Positions 28,013 through 35,931 of a DNA stretch of 64,000 nucleotides are shown here, one piece after another. The position numbers were made by a program, and so were the translations under genes. How positions within the stretch are numbered: position 1 is the stretch's first letter; every line of letters begins with the position of its first letter. Location: positions 62,001 to 126,000 of the forward strand of contig CBDIDH010000001.1 of the NCBI GenBank assembly GCA_965277595.1. Direction: 5' to 3'. The DNA comes from CBDIDH01 sp965277595 (GTDB lineage: Bacteria; Planctomycetota; Planctomycetia; Isosphaerales; Isosphaeraceae). Below the pieces are notes generated by a model. The model was not told the DNA's origin. It saw only the letters and a program-made list of their open reading frames with translations, and did no database searches.

Positions 28013-28498
28013 ATGGCGATGGTGAAGACCGAGGGCAAGTCGGGGTTCTTGAAGGAGTTCTTCGTGGACCACCCCGACGCCGGGAAGGTGACAATCGACG
28101 AGGCGTGGCAGGAGGCCGGGAACGGGGACACGATCAGCATCAGCCTGATCAGCAAGATCCGAAAGGACCTTGGCCTCACGGGCAAGAGCCGAGGTACGGC
28201 CAAGGCGAAGGCCGGTGCGGGAAAGCGGTCGTCAGCCGCCCCGAAGTCCAAGGGTGGGAAGACCGGACCCAATACGGCAGGCCCCAAGGCGTTGGCTAAC
28301 GGCAGGCACGTCGCAGAGGTTCTGGGCCGTCCCGCCGAGTCTCAGTCCGGTGGTGACGACCGGACCCGAGTGCTGATCCGGCTGGAGGCCCAGATCGACG
28401 ACATGATCCACGAGGTCAAGCTGGCGGGCGGACTGCCGGAGTTCGAGGAGACGCTGAGAACGGCACGGCGGATTCTTATACGCAGCCACGGGGAGTGA
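28013..28498 (+). CDS. Single-module member of the 7627-gene family
   Basis: A 161-residue protein: an N-terminal module (KSGFLKEFFVDHPDAGKVTI, then ISKIRKDLGLTGKS) closely related to each of the two modules in the 7627-8403 protein, a Lys/Ala/Gly-rich basic linker, and a helical tail ending RRILIRSHGE, matching the relative's VVVRSHEG. ATG 28013 has GGAG nine bases upstream; TTG at 28010 is also possible. Function unknown; basic linker and helical tail suggest a nucleic-acid or scaffold role. Confidence 0.7.
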   Translation: MAMVKTEGKSGFLKEFFVDHPDAGKVTIDEAWQEAGNGDTISISLISKIRKDLGLTGKSRGTAKAKAGAGKRSSAAPKSKGGKTGPNTAGPKALANGRHVAEVLGRPAESQSGGDDRTRVLIRLEAQIDDMIHEVKLAGGLPEFEETLRTARRILIRSHGE

Positions 28499-28706
28499 TG
28501 TCCGGCAGAATAACCGGGCCGCTGACGGTGGGACCGTACACCGCCGTCGGCCCATTCTGCCCCGGTGTGAAGTCACGGCGGCATCGGGTCCGGGACCTCG
28601 ATACGCCCGGCTTACGCCCGTCGTAAGGGCCTGAGGAACCCTCTGGCCGCTCTCCCGGTCGTCGCTTAAATTGGTTCGGCCCCACGAAAACCCCTGAGGC
28701 CGCCCC

Positions 28707-29960
28707 ATGAGCGACGACTGCCTGCCCGAGTTGACCGAGGACCAGTTCACGGCCCTCCTGGAGGACATCCGCCTCCGGGGCGTCCAGGCCGCCGTGGAGG
28801 TCTGTGCCAGGACGGGCGAGGTCCTCGACGGCAGGGCCAGGGTCCGTGCCTGCCAGGAACTCAAGGTTCGCCACTACCCTCGGAGGGTGATCTCGGGGCT
28901 GGAGACCGAGGAAGACCGACGCCACCACCGGCTACGGGCCAACTGCATCAGGAGGCAACTCGACCGGGCGGCGATCAGGCGACTCGTGCTGGCAGAGATG
29001 AAGAGGAAGGGCCAGAGCGACCGGCTGTTGGCCTCGGTCTTCGGCCTCAGCCACACCTGCATCGCCAACTGGCGGCGTGATTTCGTCGCAGGTGGCAACA
29101 AGTTGCCAGGTGACGCCAGAGAGGGCCGGGATGGCAAGACCTATTCGGCCCGCCGACCTACGGCTATGTACGCCACGACATCGGCCTCGCAGGCGAAGGC
29201 GACCAAGATCCTGAACGACCTGGGCGACCATGCCCCCGGACGGACCCTCTCGTCGCTGACGGCGGGCATTTTGGCGACGAAGGTCCGTCGGGAGGAGGTG
29301 GATCACCAGACCCTCCCGATGAAGCCGCCGCCCAGGGTCAAGCTCCACGAGGGCCGGTTCCAGGACGTGGGGAAGAAGGTCAAGGACGCCTCGGTGGACG
29401 TCATCTTCACGGACCCCCTCTACGACAGGCAATGGGTGGACCAAGGCCAGTGGGAGGACCTGTCCGTTTTAGCAATGAGGGTTCTGAGGCCGGGTGGCTT
29501 GCTGATCTCCTACTCGGGAGTCGCCTACCTCGACCGGGTGATGGCGGCGTTCGGATCGACCGGGCTGACCTACCTGTGGACGATCGCCTCCCTGTCGCTC
29601 AGCCAGAAGAACCGGAACTATCACCGCCGGGTGCTCAACGCCTGGAAGCCGATCCTGATTTTCGGCAAGGAGATGGACCGGCTCCCCGAGGGGATTTGCG
29701 ACGTGATCGAGGGGACGGGGCTCGAAAAGAGGCACCACGAATTCGAGCAGTCCGAGACCGAAGCCGAATACTGCCTTTCACGGCTCGTGCCGAAAGGTGG
29801 GGTCGTGCTGGACTGCTGCTGCGGCTCCGGGACGACGCTCGTCGTGGCCCGTCGCCTGAAGCTGACGGCGATCGGGATCGACTGCGACCCTACGGCCCTG
29901 ACCCTGACTAAGACGAGGCTCGGGTGTAGGGAGTCAGCGGCGGCAGGGGCCATCGGGTGA
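28707..29960 (+). CDS. ParB-like domain fused to a DNA methyltransferase
   Basis: A 417-residue protein. Residues ~1-80 resemble a ParB/Sulfiredoxin nuclease-like domain (TGEVLDGRARVRACQELKV), ~90-125 hold an HTH (QSDRLLASVFGLSHTCIANW), and ~210-410 form an N6/N4 amino-methyltransferase with catalytic motif TDPLY (residues 236-239 DPLY, where DPPY is usual) and the SAM motif LDCCCGSGTTLVVA. ParB-methyltransferases occur in phages and mobile islands and can methylate adenine or cytosine. No restriction partner is adjacent. GAGG lies 8 bp before ATG. The next gene overlaps the stop by 4 bp. Confidence 0.82.
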   Translation: MSDDCLPELTEDQFTALLEDIRLRGVQAAVEVCARTGEVLDGRARVRACQELKVRHYPRRVISGLETEEDRRHHRLRANCIRRQLDRAAIRRLVLAEMKRKGQSDRLLASVFGLSHTCIANWRRDFVAGGNKLPGDAREGRDGKTYSARRPTAMYATTSASQAKATKILNDLGDHAPGRTLSSLTAGILATKVRREEVDHQTLPMKPPPRVKLHEGRFQDVGKKVKDASVDVIFTDPLYDRQWVDQGQWEDLSVLAMRVLRPGGLLISYSGVAYLDRVMAAFGSTGLTYLWTIASLSLSQKNRNYHRRVLNAWKPILIFGKEMDRLPEGICDVIEGTGLEKRHHEFEQSETEAEYCLSRLVPKGGVVLDCCCGSGTTLVVARRLKLTAIGIDCDPTALTLTKTRLGCRESAAAGAIG

Positions 29961-30289
29961 CGCTCCATCGACTCGACGCCCTGTTCGGGGGCGAGGGCTG
30001 GTTCCAGACCCGGATCAGGGGCACGGGGATCTGCGTGCTGGAATCGCCGGTGCCCGCCGACGAGGTGCTGCGGATCGACCTGAAGGGCGAGACACTCCAG
30101 GTGGACGGCAACTTCGCCCTGATGCGGACGGGCCGGATCGACTTCTCGGTCGAGAAGTCCACCAGGAGCCTGCTGGGGACGATCACCGGCGGCGAGGGGC
30201 TGCTCCAGACGTTCCGGGGGACCGGCTCGGTCTGGCTGGCCCCGGCACGAGGGCTCTATGAGCAGTTGCATGCGAGCGTGAAAAACTGA
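29957..30289 (+). CDS. Half-length AIM24-like protein
   Basis: A 110-residue beta-rich protein matching the AIM24/TIGR00266 family in its second half: VLRIDLKGETLQVDGNFALM and GGEGLLQTFRGTGSVWLAPA. The usual protein is about 200-250 residues, so the N-terminal half is missing or this is a short variant. Translation starts at GTG 29957, overlapping the methyltransferase stop as GTGA, so the two are co-translated. Confidence 0.7.
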   Translation: MTLHRLDALFGGEGWFQTRIRGTGICVLESPVPADEVLRIDLKGETLQVDGNFALMRTGRIDFSVEKSTRSLLGTITGGEGLLQTFRGTGSVWLAPARGLYEQLHASVKN

Positions 30290-30319
30290 GGGCTCTCGGC
30301 TTCGGCGGGCGGGACTGGC

Positions 30320-30937
30320 TTACGACTTCAGAGGAAGGGCCTGGTTGACGGCGTGATTCGTCGGCTGGCCACTGGTTGGGAGATAGAAGACCGAGATGAT
30401 ATGGATGGCCAGGGAGATGAGCACCAGCGCCACGAACGCACCGAACGACCAGTTCATCGAGGCCCGCACGTTCGAGTGCTTCGCCTGGGCAATGTTGGCG
30501 ACCTCGACGATCTGGTAGCCGTAGTCGTCGGCCCAGTCCTCCTGCTTCATCGCTCGGGCTTCGTCCCGATACCTTACTCCGTCCAGATGGTAGTCTCGGG
30601 CGATGTGCCCAAAGAAGATCCGGCTCTTGTGGGTGTTCTGGCCTAGTCGGGGCCGGACAGCCCAGATGAGATAGGCGATGGAGATAGCCGTTGGGACACC
30701 CGTGGTGAAGCTCAAAACCACCAGCCAGATGCAGGCTTGCAGGTCGTGGGTCGCCCTGTAGATGTCCTTGATGGTGCTGAGATCGGTGGCGATGAAGCCG
30801 ACCAAGATGGCGTTGAAGGCGGCGACGAACCCGGCCTTCGTGTCGGCGAACCGGACCTGTTCCTGGATTCCGGCGTAGACTTTCGAGATCATCTCGAAAT
30901 ACAACTTGTCGTGATCGCTGCCATCATTTCCATTCAT
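30320..30937 (-). CDS. PycTM-type membrane effector (Pycsar-like)
   Basis: A 205-residue protein with the Pycsar effector layout: a short cytosolic helix, then VRFADTKAGFVAAFNAILVG (family DxKA motif leading into the first membrane helix, ~36-53), a second helix (~68-94, ACIWLVVLSFTTGVPTAISI) and a third near the C terminus (FGAFVALVLISLAIHIISVF). In Pycsar, membrane effectors of this family are activated by cyclic pyrimidine nucleotides and damage the membrane. ATG 30937 is preferred: AGGAG lies 9 bp upstream. A longer frame to 31084 would overlap the E2-like gene by 101 bp and adds a low-complexity tail. It is the last gene of the cyclase operon. Confidence 0.82.
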   Translation of the reverse strand: MNGNDGSDHDKLYFEMISKVYAGIQEQVRFADTKAGFVAAFNAILVGFIATDLSTIKDIYRATHDLQACIWLVVLSFTTGVPTAISIAYLIWAVRPRLGQNTHKSRIFFGHIARDYHLDGVRYRDEARAMKQEDWADDYGYQIVEVANIAQAKHSNVRASMNWSFGAFVALVLISLAIHIISVFYLPTSGQPTNHAVNQALPLKS

Positions 30938-30983
30938 GGCCGCTGGCTCCTGAGGGATGGCGTTTGTCTGCATCGAAATGGGG

Positions 30984-31757
30984 CTATCGTGGTCGTCTTT
31001 CGATCTGTCGCCGCCGAGGTCGCTTGCGGGCCTCGACGGTATTGCGATCGTTTCTTGGGACACTGAAGGTTTCTTTTTCGCCATCGACCCGCCCCCCGAT
31101 CCTGCGACTACAACAGGTTCCGAAGAGGGAGCCGCTGCCGCAGATGCACGGCTCTTCAGGTTTCATACCACCACGCCCACGCACCGCCTGGACGAGCCCC
31201 TCCGTGCCGTGGGCTCGATCCTCTCCAGGCCAGATCGCCTTGGGGCCGCCCGCAAGCTCACGTTCCAGATCACGCTGATACATGACCTCCTTTCGCAGGA
31301 AGATCACGGTCGTCGCCAGTAACTCGGCCAGCGAATCGGGCCTACGAAAGTCGATCCTCGACTCTCCGGGGACGAAAAGGCATAGCTTCCAATCCGGCTC
31401 GATGTGCGAGTCGTGGCCGGTCCTCCAGCGATCTCGGTGGCTCATCAGGTAGACCGACGGCACGACCCCGGATTCGGGGAACCGGGGCGGGTAGATGACC
31501 CGGATCGTGAATGGGCCGTGCTCAGTGCCGTGCCTGGACCGGACGCTGAGGAACCCCCGGAAGTAGGCCAGTCCCACGGAGTCCTGGCCGAACTTCACGT
31601 ACGAAAGGAAGTTGCGGGCGATCGCTTGATCGGCCCGCCAGCGAGAAGGGTCGGCACGGGCGAACCCGACGGAGGGGACTTCGCCGTTCAGGATGCGTTC
31701 CTTGAAGTGGTCCGCCAGATCCCGAGTCAACAGGATCGGCCTTCCCAGGGACGGCAT
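30984..31757 (-). CDS. Prokaryotic E2-like protein with SEC-C zinc motif
   Basis: A 257-residue protein in the cyclase operon. Residues ~60-165 read as an E2 ubiquitin-conjugating-like fold: beta meander YFRGFLSVRS, FTIRVIYPPRFPESGVVPSV, then HIEPDWKLCLFVP with a Cys (C126) where E2 enzymes carry their catalytic Cys, then a C-terminal helix SLAELLATTVIFLRKEVMYQ. A conserved-looking WPGEDRAHG follows. The C-terminal third has a SEC-C zinc motif (CICGSGSLFGTCC, Cys 204, 206, 215, 216) and a very basic tail. E2-like proteins are known CBASS accessories; here one sits with a Pycsar-type cyclase. ATG 31757 overlaps the cyclase stop as TAATG. Function inferred. Confidence 0.72.
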   Translation of the reverse strand: MPSLGRPILLTRDLADHFKERILNGEVPSVGFARADPSRWRADQAIARNFLSYVKFGQDSVGLAYFRGFLSVRSRHGTEHGPFTIRVIYPPRFPESGVVPSVYLMSHRDRWRTGHDSHIEPDWKLCLFVPGESRIDFRRPDSLAELLATTVIFLRKEVMYQRDLERELAGGPKAIWPGEDRAHGTEGLVQAVRGRGGMKPEEPCICGSGSLFGTCCSRRIGGRVDGEKETFSVPRNDRNTVEARKRPRRRQIERRPR

Positions 31758-33346
31758 TACCGACGGTTCCCCGAGGACCAAGGTTTCGAATGACCCAGCG
31801 GGCGGTCCTCGGGACTCTTGACGGCGACGATGCTGAACCGGCCCTCGTTGGCCGTGACGCCCATCCGGTTGTCGTTGGCGGCCTCCTCCTCCTCCAGCCG
31901 GTCGAGTTCCGGGAACGTCAGCTTGACGGTGACGAACGCCCCCTTGCCGTCCTTGCCGAAGCCGCCCTTGGTCAGCCCCTCGGGGAGGGCGTCGTAGACG
32001 GCCTGGCTGATGCGAATCTCCTGGCGCTTGGAACGGAGTTGGAGGTCCTCTGCCGACTCGACCTCCGGCCCGAGGAAGATGACCGTCTTCTCCCCCCGCT
32101 TGCCCAGGCGGGTCACGAGCGCCTTTCCGACGTCAACCCCGACGGCGACCCGCAGGTCCTTTTCCCCGTCACCCAGGCGCTCGTTGAGGACGTGATCCAT
32201 CGAGGACTGGATGGCGATGGCGATGTCCACGGCGACCTGGCACCGCTTCCGGTAGTTGTCATCGCCCGTGGGCGTGTGGACCAGGGCCAGAACTCGGTCG
32301 CCCTGGTGTTGGATCACCAGGCCCTCGTAATCTTCGCCGATGACCTTGTGGAACTCCCGGCGGATCATGCGGAGTTGGCGGACGAGGGATTCGACGTCCT
32401 CGTTCTTCTCGGCCTCCTGGACGTGCTTGGTGAAACCGTCGATGTCGGCGAAGATGGCGACCGCCTGGGTCCGGCGGTTGTTCCGCTCGGTGAGCAAGGT
32501 CGGGTCGATGAGCGAGTTGGGCTCGATCACGTCCATCTCGGCCAGCGGCAGGTCGGCCTTGTGACCTTCGGTCGTCTTCGTGAGGGCCTCGGCGTCGAAC
32601 TCGACCCCCAGGTCGTCCTTCAAGTCGGGGTGTTTGCTCCAGCGGACGCCCTTCGCCTGGTAGGTCTCGACCCCGGCGATCTGCCCGTGCTTCGAGAACA
32701 GTTCCTTCAGAATATCGGGCAGATCGTCGTAGACGTCTTCCGTGATGGTGATGGAGTCGTGGCCGCCGAGCACCTTGGCCCCCAGGTTGGCGCAGGTGCC
32801 GAGGCTGATCCGCTCCCGTTCGCCGTGCAGCCCGATGTTCCCGACGTAACTGAGGCCGGAGGAGATCCCGACGGCGCTCTGGAAGTCCCTCACGTCCTTG
32901 AACACGCCGTTGAACACGTCGTAAAGGTACGAGTTCAGCGTGACGCCCATGATGACCGACCGCTTGGCACGCTCGATCCGCCTCCCCTCGTTGACGTCTT
33001 CGTCCTCGTGGTTGTAGGGCTTGAAGTTGAGGCAGTGGAGGCGGGCCGCCTGGTGCTGGATCGACTTCACGTCGTTCTCGCCCAGGAGTTGGTCCTGGAC
33101 CCGCCGCAAGACGCTGGCCGCCCGGAGCAGCTTTTTCTGCTCCTCCTTGTCCCCGCCTGCGTCTTCGACCGCCATGTGGAAGTTCGGGATGTCGGCGTAG
33201 ATGTGAGCCCCGTTAACCCGCTTGACGTCCTGCGAGCCGAGGTTTTCGAAGTCCATGTCCCGACACAGATCGGAGACGTTGACCACGAAGGTGCTGGAGT
33301 CGTGCGCAGCAACCCGCCTCCTTGACCGCTCCTCGTTCCATGCCAT
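31757..33346 (-). CDS. Two-domain class III nucleotide cyclase (Pycsar-type candidate)
   Basis: A 529-residue soluble protein with two class III cyclase-like domains (~20-215 and ~290-490). The C-terminal domain keeps both metal Asp positions (VAIFADIDGFT, D301; VIQHQGDRVLALV, D350). The N-terminal domain has only the first (IYADIPNF, D52); the second site reads HQAARLHCLNF. In turn the N-terminal domain keeps the LGTCANLGAKVL segment (Asn 187) where the partner subunit normally supplies the Asn/Arg pair, while the C-terminal domain reads LGPEVESAEDL there. With a PycTM effector in the same operon, a pyrimidine cyclase is the best guess. ATG 33346 has GAGGAA eight bases upstream. Confidence 0.8.
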   Translation of the reverse strand: MAWNEERSRRRVAAHDSSTFVVNVSDLCRDMDFENLGSQDVKRVNGAHIYADIPNFHMAVEDAGGDKEEQKKLLRAASVLRRVQDQLLGENDVKSIQHQAARLHCLNFKPYNHEDEDVNEGRRIERAKRSVIMGVTLNSYLYDVFNGVFKDVRDFQSAVGISSGLSYVGNIGLHGERERISLGTCANLGAKVLGGHDSITITEDVYDDLPDILKELFSKHGQIAGVETYQAKGVRWSKHPDLKDDLGVEFDAEALTKTTEGHKADLPLAEMDVIEPNSLIDPTLLTERNNRRTQAVAIFADIDGFTKHVQEAEKNEDVESLVRQLRMIRREFHKVIGEDYEGLVIQHQGDRVLALVHTPTGDDNYRKRCQVAVDIAIAIQSSMDHVLNERLGDGEKDLRVAVGVDVGKALVTRLGKRGEKTVIFLGPEVESAEDLQLRSKRQEIRISQAVYDALPEGLTKGGFGKDGKGAFVTVKLTFPELDRLEEEEAANDNRMGVTANEGRFSIVAVKSPEDRPLGHSKPWSSGNRR

Positions 33347-33414
33347 AACTGATCTTCCTCACGGTAGATAGCTGACAACGCCGGGATCGAACGCAGCGAT
33401 GTGACTCCCGAAGG

Positions 33415-33675
33415 TCAACCGAACGAGTATTCGGCCCAAGGGATGCACTCGAAGGGGACGCTCGCCAGAAAGTCGGAGATGTCACGGCGTCCGTAATAGG
33501 TCGGGGTGCCGTCATGGCCTTGCGCCATGAGGGCGACGGGGATGCCGGGGAAGGCGGGCCGGAACGCCGAGATCGTCCGATCGGCCTCGAACGAGTTGTT
33601 CAGGACGTGGGGCTTGACGATCACGACGGCGAACGTCACGCCTTGTTCACGGACCACCGCACCCTGGAATCGCAT
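33415..33675 (-). CDS. Small protein heading the cyclase operon
   Basis: An 86-residue soluble protein: strand GVTFAVVIVKPHVLN, then FRPAFPGIPVALMAQGH and a C-terminal helix region (RRDISDFLASVPFECIPWAE). Not recognised. GAGGGAAGC lies just before ATG 33675, and the cyclase gene follows 68 bp later on the same strand, so co-transcription is likely. The layout is reminiscent of a small Rossmann-like fragment, but that is only an impression. Confidence 0.6.
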   Translation of the reverse strand: MRFQGAVVREQGVTFAVVIVKPHVLNNSFEADRTISAFRPAFPGIPVALMAQGHDGTPTYYGRRDISDFLASVPFECIPWAEYSFG

Positions 33676-33752
33676 GAGCTTCCCTCATGAATATCAAAGA
33701 GGTTTTGATGGCACAAGAATTTGGGCGACTCAGAAGCCGAACGCCGCTATAA

Positions 33753-33768
33753 GCACAATATATTGTGC
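33753..33768. promoter_or_regulatory. Perfect 16-bp palindrome, candidate operator
   Basis: GCACAATATATTGTGC is a perfect inverted repeat in the 208-bp gap between two divergent operons: the cyclase operon (starting 33675, minus) and the XRE/ImmA gene (starting 33884, plus). Its place and symmetry fit binding by a dimeric HTH protein such as the adjacent XRE regulator. Confidence 0.65.
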
Positions 33769-33883
33769 AGTCCGGGCATTGACAAGCCGAGTTTTTCTGG
33801 GAAACTGTTCAATAGCTTGGGCAAGGCTAAATCCGACGCCCAATAATTTCCGTACAAGGGCAGGGTTGGAGGGTGGGAGAGAA

Positions 33884-35050
33884 ATGTCTGTCCTGGAGGG
33901 CCGTCCAGCAGATGCGGTCGGAGTCGGCGATCTGATCCGCAAGCGACGTGATGCGGTCCAGATGTCGGTTGCCCAGTTAGCGAAACGGATCGGGGTGAGC
34001 CGGAATACGATCACCAACTACGAGAGCGGCAGGACGGAGCCGACGGCCAGTCACCTGATCTCGATCGCCAAGGCCCTCGGATCTTCCGTCGGGGACCTAC
34101 TCGGGATGGGTGCCGTTTCGGACAGCCCTCGCTTTGCGTTCCGTTCTCATGCGGCGCTGCGGAAAGACCCGGATATCCTTGCCACGGCCAGCAAGTTCCT
34201 ACGGGCCTATTCCGAGATCGAGGAGATCACGGGCGCTAGGCTCTGCGTCAAGCTGCGCCCGTTCATCTGCGATTCCGACGGGCCTCTCGGCGACCGTGAC
34301 ATCGAGACGGCAGCCGACACGCTTCATCAGACGTGCGGGCTGCGGGACGCCGGGCCGGAGAACATCGCTCGTGTCCTAGAGGGGATCGGGGTGCGCTGCC
34401 TGTTCTTCGACCACGACTCCGGGGGCCTCGATGGCATCAGCACCGTCCAGGACGATATTCTGCTGATCCTCCTGAGGAACAGGAAGAAGAACGTCGAGCG
34501 TACCATCTTCAGCGGGGCTCACGAACTCGGCCACCTCGTCCTACATCCGCATCTGTTCACGAGCGAGGCGGATGAGGAGGACAAGAGCCGGGACTACGAG
34601 AGGGAGGCCAACAAGTTCGCCGGGTACTTCCTCGTCCCCAGCGACGAGTTGTTGAGGGTCTGGCGAGAGGAACGGCTGAACCGACTGCCCCTCTTCCATG
34701 CGTTGCTGCTACTCAAGCGGGTCTTCCACGTCAGCTTCCAGTGCCTTTTCTTTCGAGTCCTTGACCTTGGACTTTCGACGATTGATCATCGCACATTTAT
34801 CATAACGGTGAAGAAACATCTCGGGATTGTTGGCAAAGCATCGATGGAAGACCTGGAGCCGGAGCCCTTGGAGCCGGAGGTGTTGTATCGCTCGACGAGG
34901 TTCCACAGGCTCGTTAGCTCGGCATTCTTGCAGGGGTTGATAGGTCCTACGAAGGTCGCCGACCTGCTCCAGGTCACGGTGGATGAGGCAATGGAGATCA
35001 CGGAGGGGTGGCAGAGGCCGAATTATGAGATGGAAGACCGCCCTCTATGA
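33884..35050 (+). CDS. XRE-family regulator fused to ImmA/IrrE metalloprotease
   Basis: A 388-residue protein. Residues ~12-75 are an XRE HTH (MSVAQLAKRIGVSRNTITNY), followed by a linker and, around residues 190-270, an ImmA/IrrE zinc protease domain (SGAHELGHLVLHPHLF with HExxH, then EREANKFAGYFLVPSDELLR). Such proteins act as antitoxin-like or derepressing regulators, sometimes cleaving a repressor under stress. ATG 33884 follows GGAGGGTGGGAGAG. The next gene, PIN-like, overlaps by 26 bp. A palindromic candidate operator lies 116 bp upstream. Confidence 0.88.
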   Translation: MSVLEGRPADAVGVGDLIRKRRDAVQMSVAQLAKRIGVSRNTITNYESGRTEPTASHLISIAKALGSSVGDLLGMGAVSDSPRFAFRSHAALRKDPDILATASKFLRAYSEIEEITGARLCVKLRPFICDSDGPLGDRDIETAADTLHQTCGLRDAGPENIARVLEGIGVRCLFFDHDSGGLDGISTVQDDILLILLRNRKKNVERTIFSGAHELGHLVLHPHLFTSEADEEDKSRDYEREANKFAGYFLVPSDELLRVWREERLNRLPLFHALLLLKRVFHVSFQCLFFRVLDLGLSTIDHRTFIITVKKHLGIVGKASMEDLEPEPLEPEVLYRSTRFHRLVSSAFLQGLIGPTKVADLLQVTVDEAMEITEGWQRPNYEMEDRPL

Positions 35051-35441
35051 CACGCTCTCCTTGGTGATGCTCGACGAAATCTTCCAGAGGGACTCGGGCG
35101 TGTCGGGTCGGCTTCCCGGCATCTTCGCCGTCGAGGCGAGCTTCTTGCCCACTCACATGCGGGTGCAGACCGCCGAGCGGATGAAGTCACGGTCGGAAAT
35201 CCTGCATCTGCCTGGATTTGGGATCGTCTCCGGCATCTTGCGGGACGCTCGGCTCCCCATCACGATGGCCGAGATTGATCGCCTGGTCTTCGCCGCCGCC
35301 GTCCATTACGAGGTCGCCGTCGTCACGGGCGACGAGCGATTCGAAGGGGCTCTCCGGTCGGCCCAAGTTCCGGTCTCTCACCTCACCGCCTTCCTGCGAA
35401 AGCCCGAAAGACTTCTAACTCGGACAAAAGGGGGTCACTGA
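35025..35441 (+). CDS. PIN-like domain protein, partner of the XRE/ImmA gene
   Basis: A 138-residue protein with PIN-fold cues: early acidic strand ALYDTLSLVMLDEIF, a middle helix with Glu (TMAEIDRLVFAAAVHYE) and VAVVTGDERFEGAL, the TGDxxF motif near the C terminus of PIN nucleases. PIN domains are RNases in many toxin-antitoxin pairs. Pairing with an XRE-ImmA/IrrE gene is a known arrangement. The 26-bp overlap with the upstream gene implies translational coupling. Confidence 0.72.
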   Translation: MRWKTALYDTLSLVMLDEIFQRDSGVSGRLPGIFAVEASFLPTHMRVQTAERMKSRSEILHLPGFGIVSGILRDARLPITMAEIDRLVFAAAVHYEVAVVTGDERFEGALRSAQVPVSHLTAFLRKPERLLTRTKGGH

Positions 35442-35553
35442 GTTCAAGATTCCCAGATTTTCAGGACATCGCATGAGCGGCCCTGGATGTTGTTGACTTA
35501 GACTACCAGCGGGCGTTTTAAAGTGGAAAGCGAGCGGACCGATCGCCCTCCTT

Positions 35554-35874
35554 TCAGTCGATCAGCTTGATCAGCCGATTGAGGGCCTCGTCGTCGAGCA
35601 GGGCCAGACGCCGGAACACGTCGGGCCGCTGGAACACCCGCCTCCTGATGGCCTCCGGGACCTTCTTCGCCAGGATCAGCAGGTCGTCGGCGTCGGCATC
35701 AAATATCTTGGCGAGCTTGAGGATCAACTCCTCGCTGGGGTAATCCCCGAAGTCGAGCTTTTCGTTCTCGATCTTCGAAATGTAGCTGAAGTTCACCCTT
35801 GCCCTCGTCGCCAGGTCCCGCTGGCTGAGGTTCTTGGCCTTCCGAAGCGACCGGATCTTCTGGCCGAATGTCAT
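35554..35874 (-). CDS. XRE-family HTH regulator, divergent from BREX
   Basis: A 106-residue protein with a classic N-terminal HTH (FGQKIRSLRKAKNLSQRDLA, then VNFSYISKIENEKLDFGDYP) and a short C-terminal helical part. ATG 35874 is clear; the longer frame is not needed. It is transcribed away from brxA across 174 bp and probably controls the BREX operon, itself or both, although characterised BREX regulators are more often WYL-type. Confidence 0.85.
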   Translation of the reverse strand: MTFGQKIRSLRKAKNLSQRDLATRARVNFSYISKIENEKLDFGDYPSEELILKLAKIFDADADDLLILAKKVPEAIRRRVFQRPDVFRRLALLDDEALNRLIKLID

Positions 35875-35931
35875 TGAGGATTGCTCAAGGCCATGATGGG
35901 AAAGGGAAAATGTAGCGGATCGTCTGTTTCT

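Noticed and set aside
30938..31084. 49-residue N-terminal extension of the PycTM-type effector
   Set aside because: It would overlap the E2-like gene by 101 bp, is low in complexity, and the start at 30937 has a good AGGAG site. Not fully excluded.
31790..33325. 511-codon plus-strand frame opposite the cyclase gene
   Set aside because: It is a GC-driven shadow of the cyclase gene, which has clear cyclase motifs and a ribosome-binding site.
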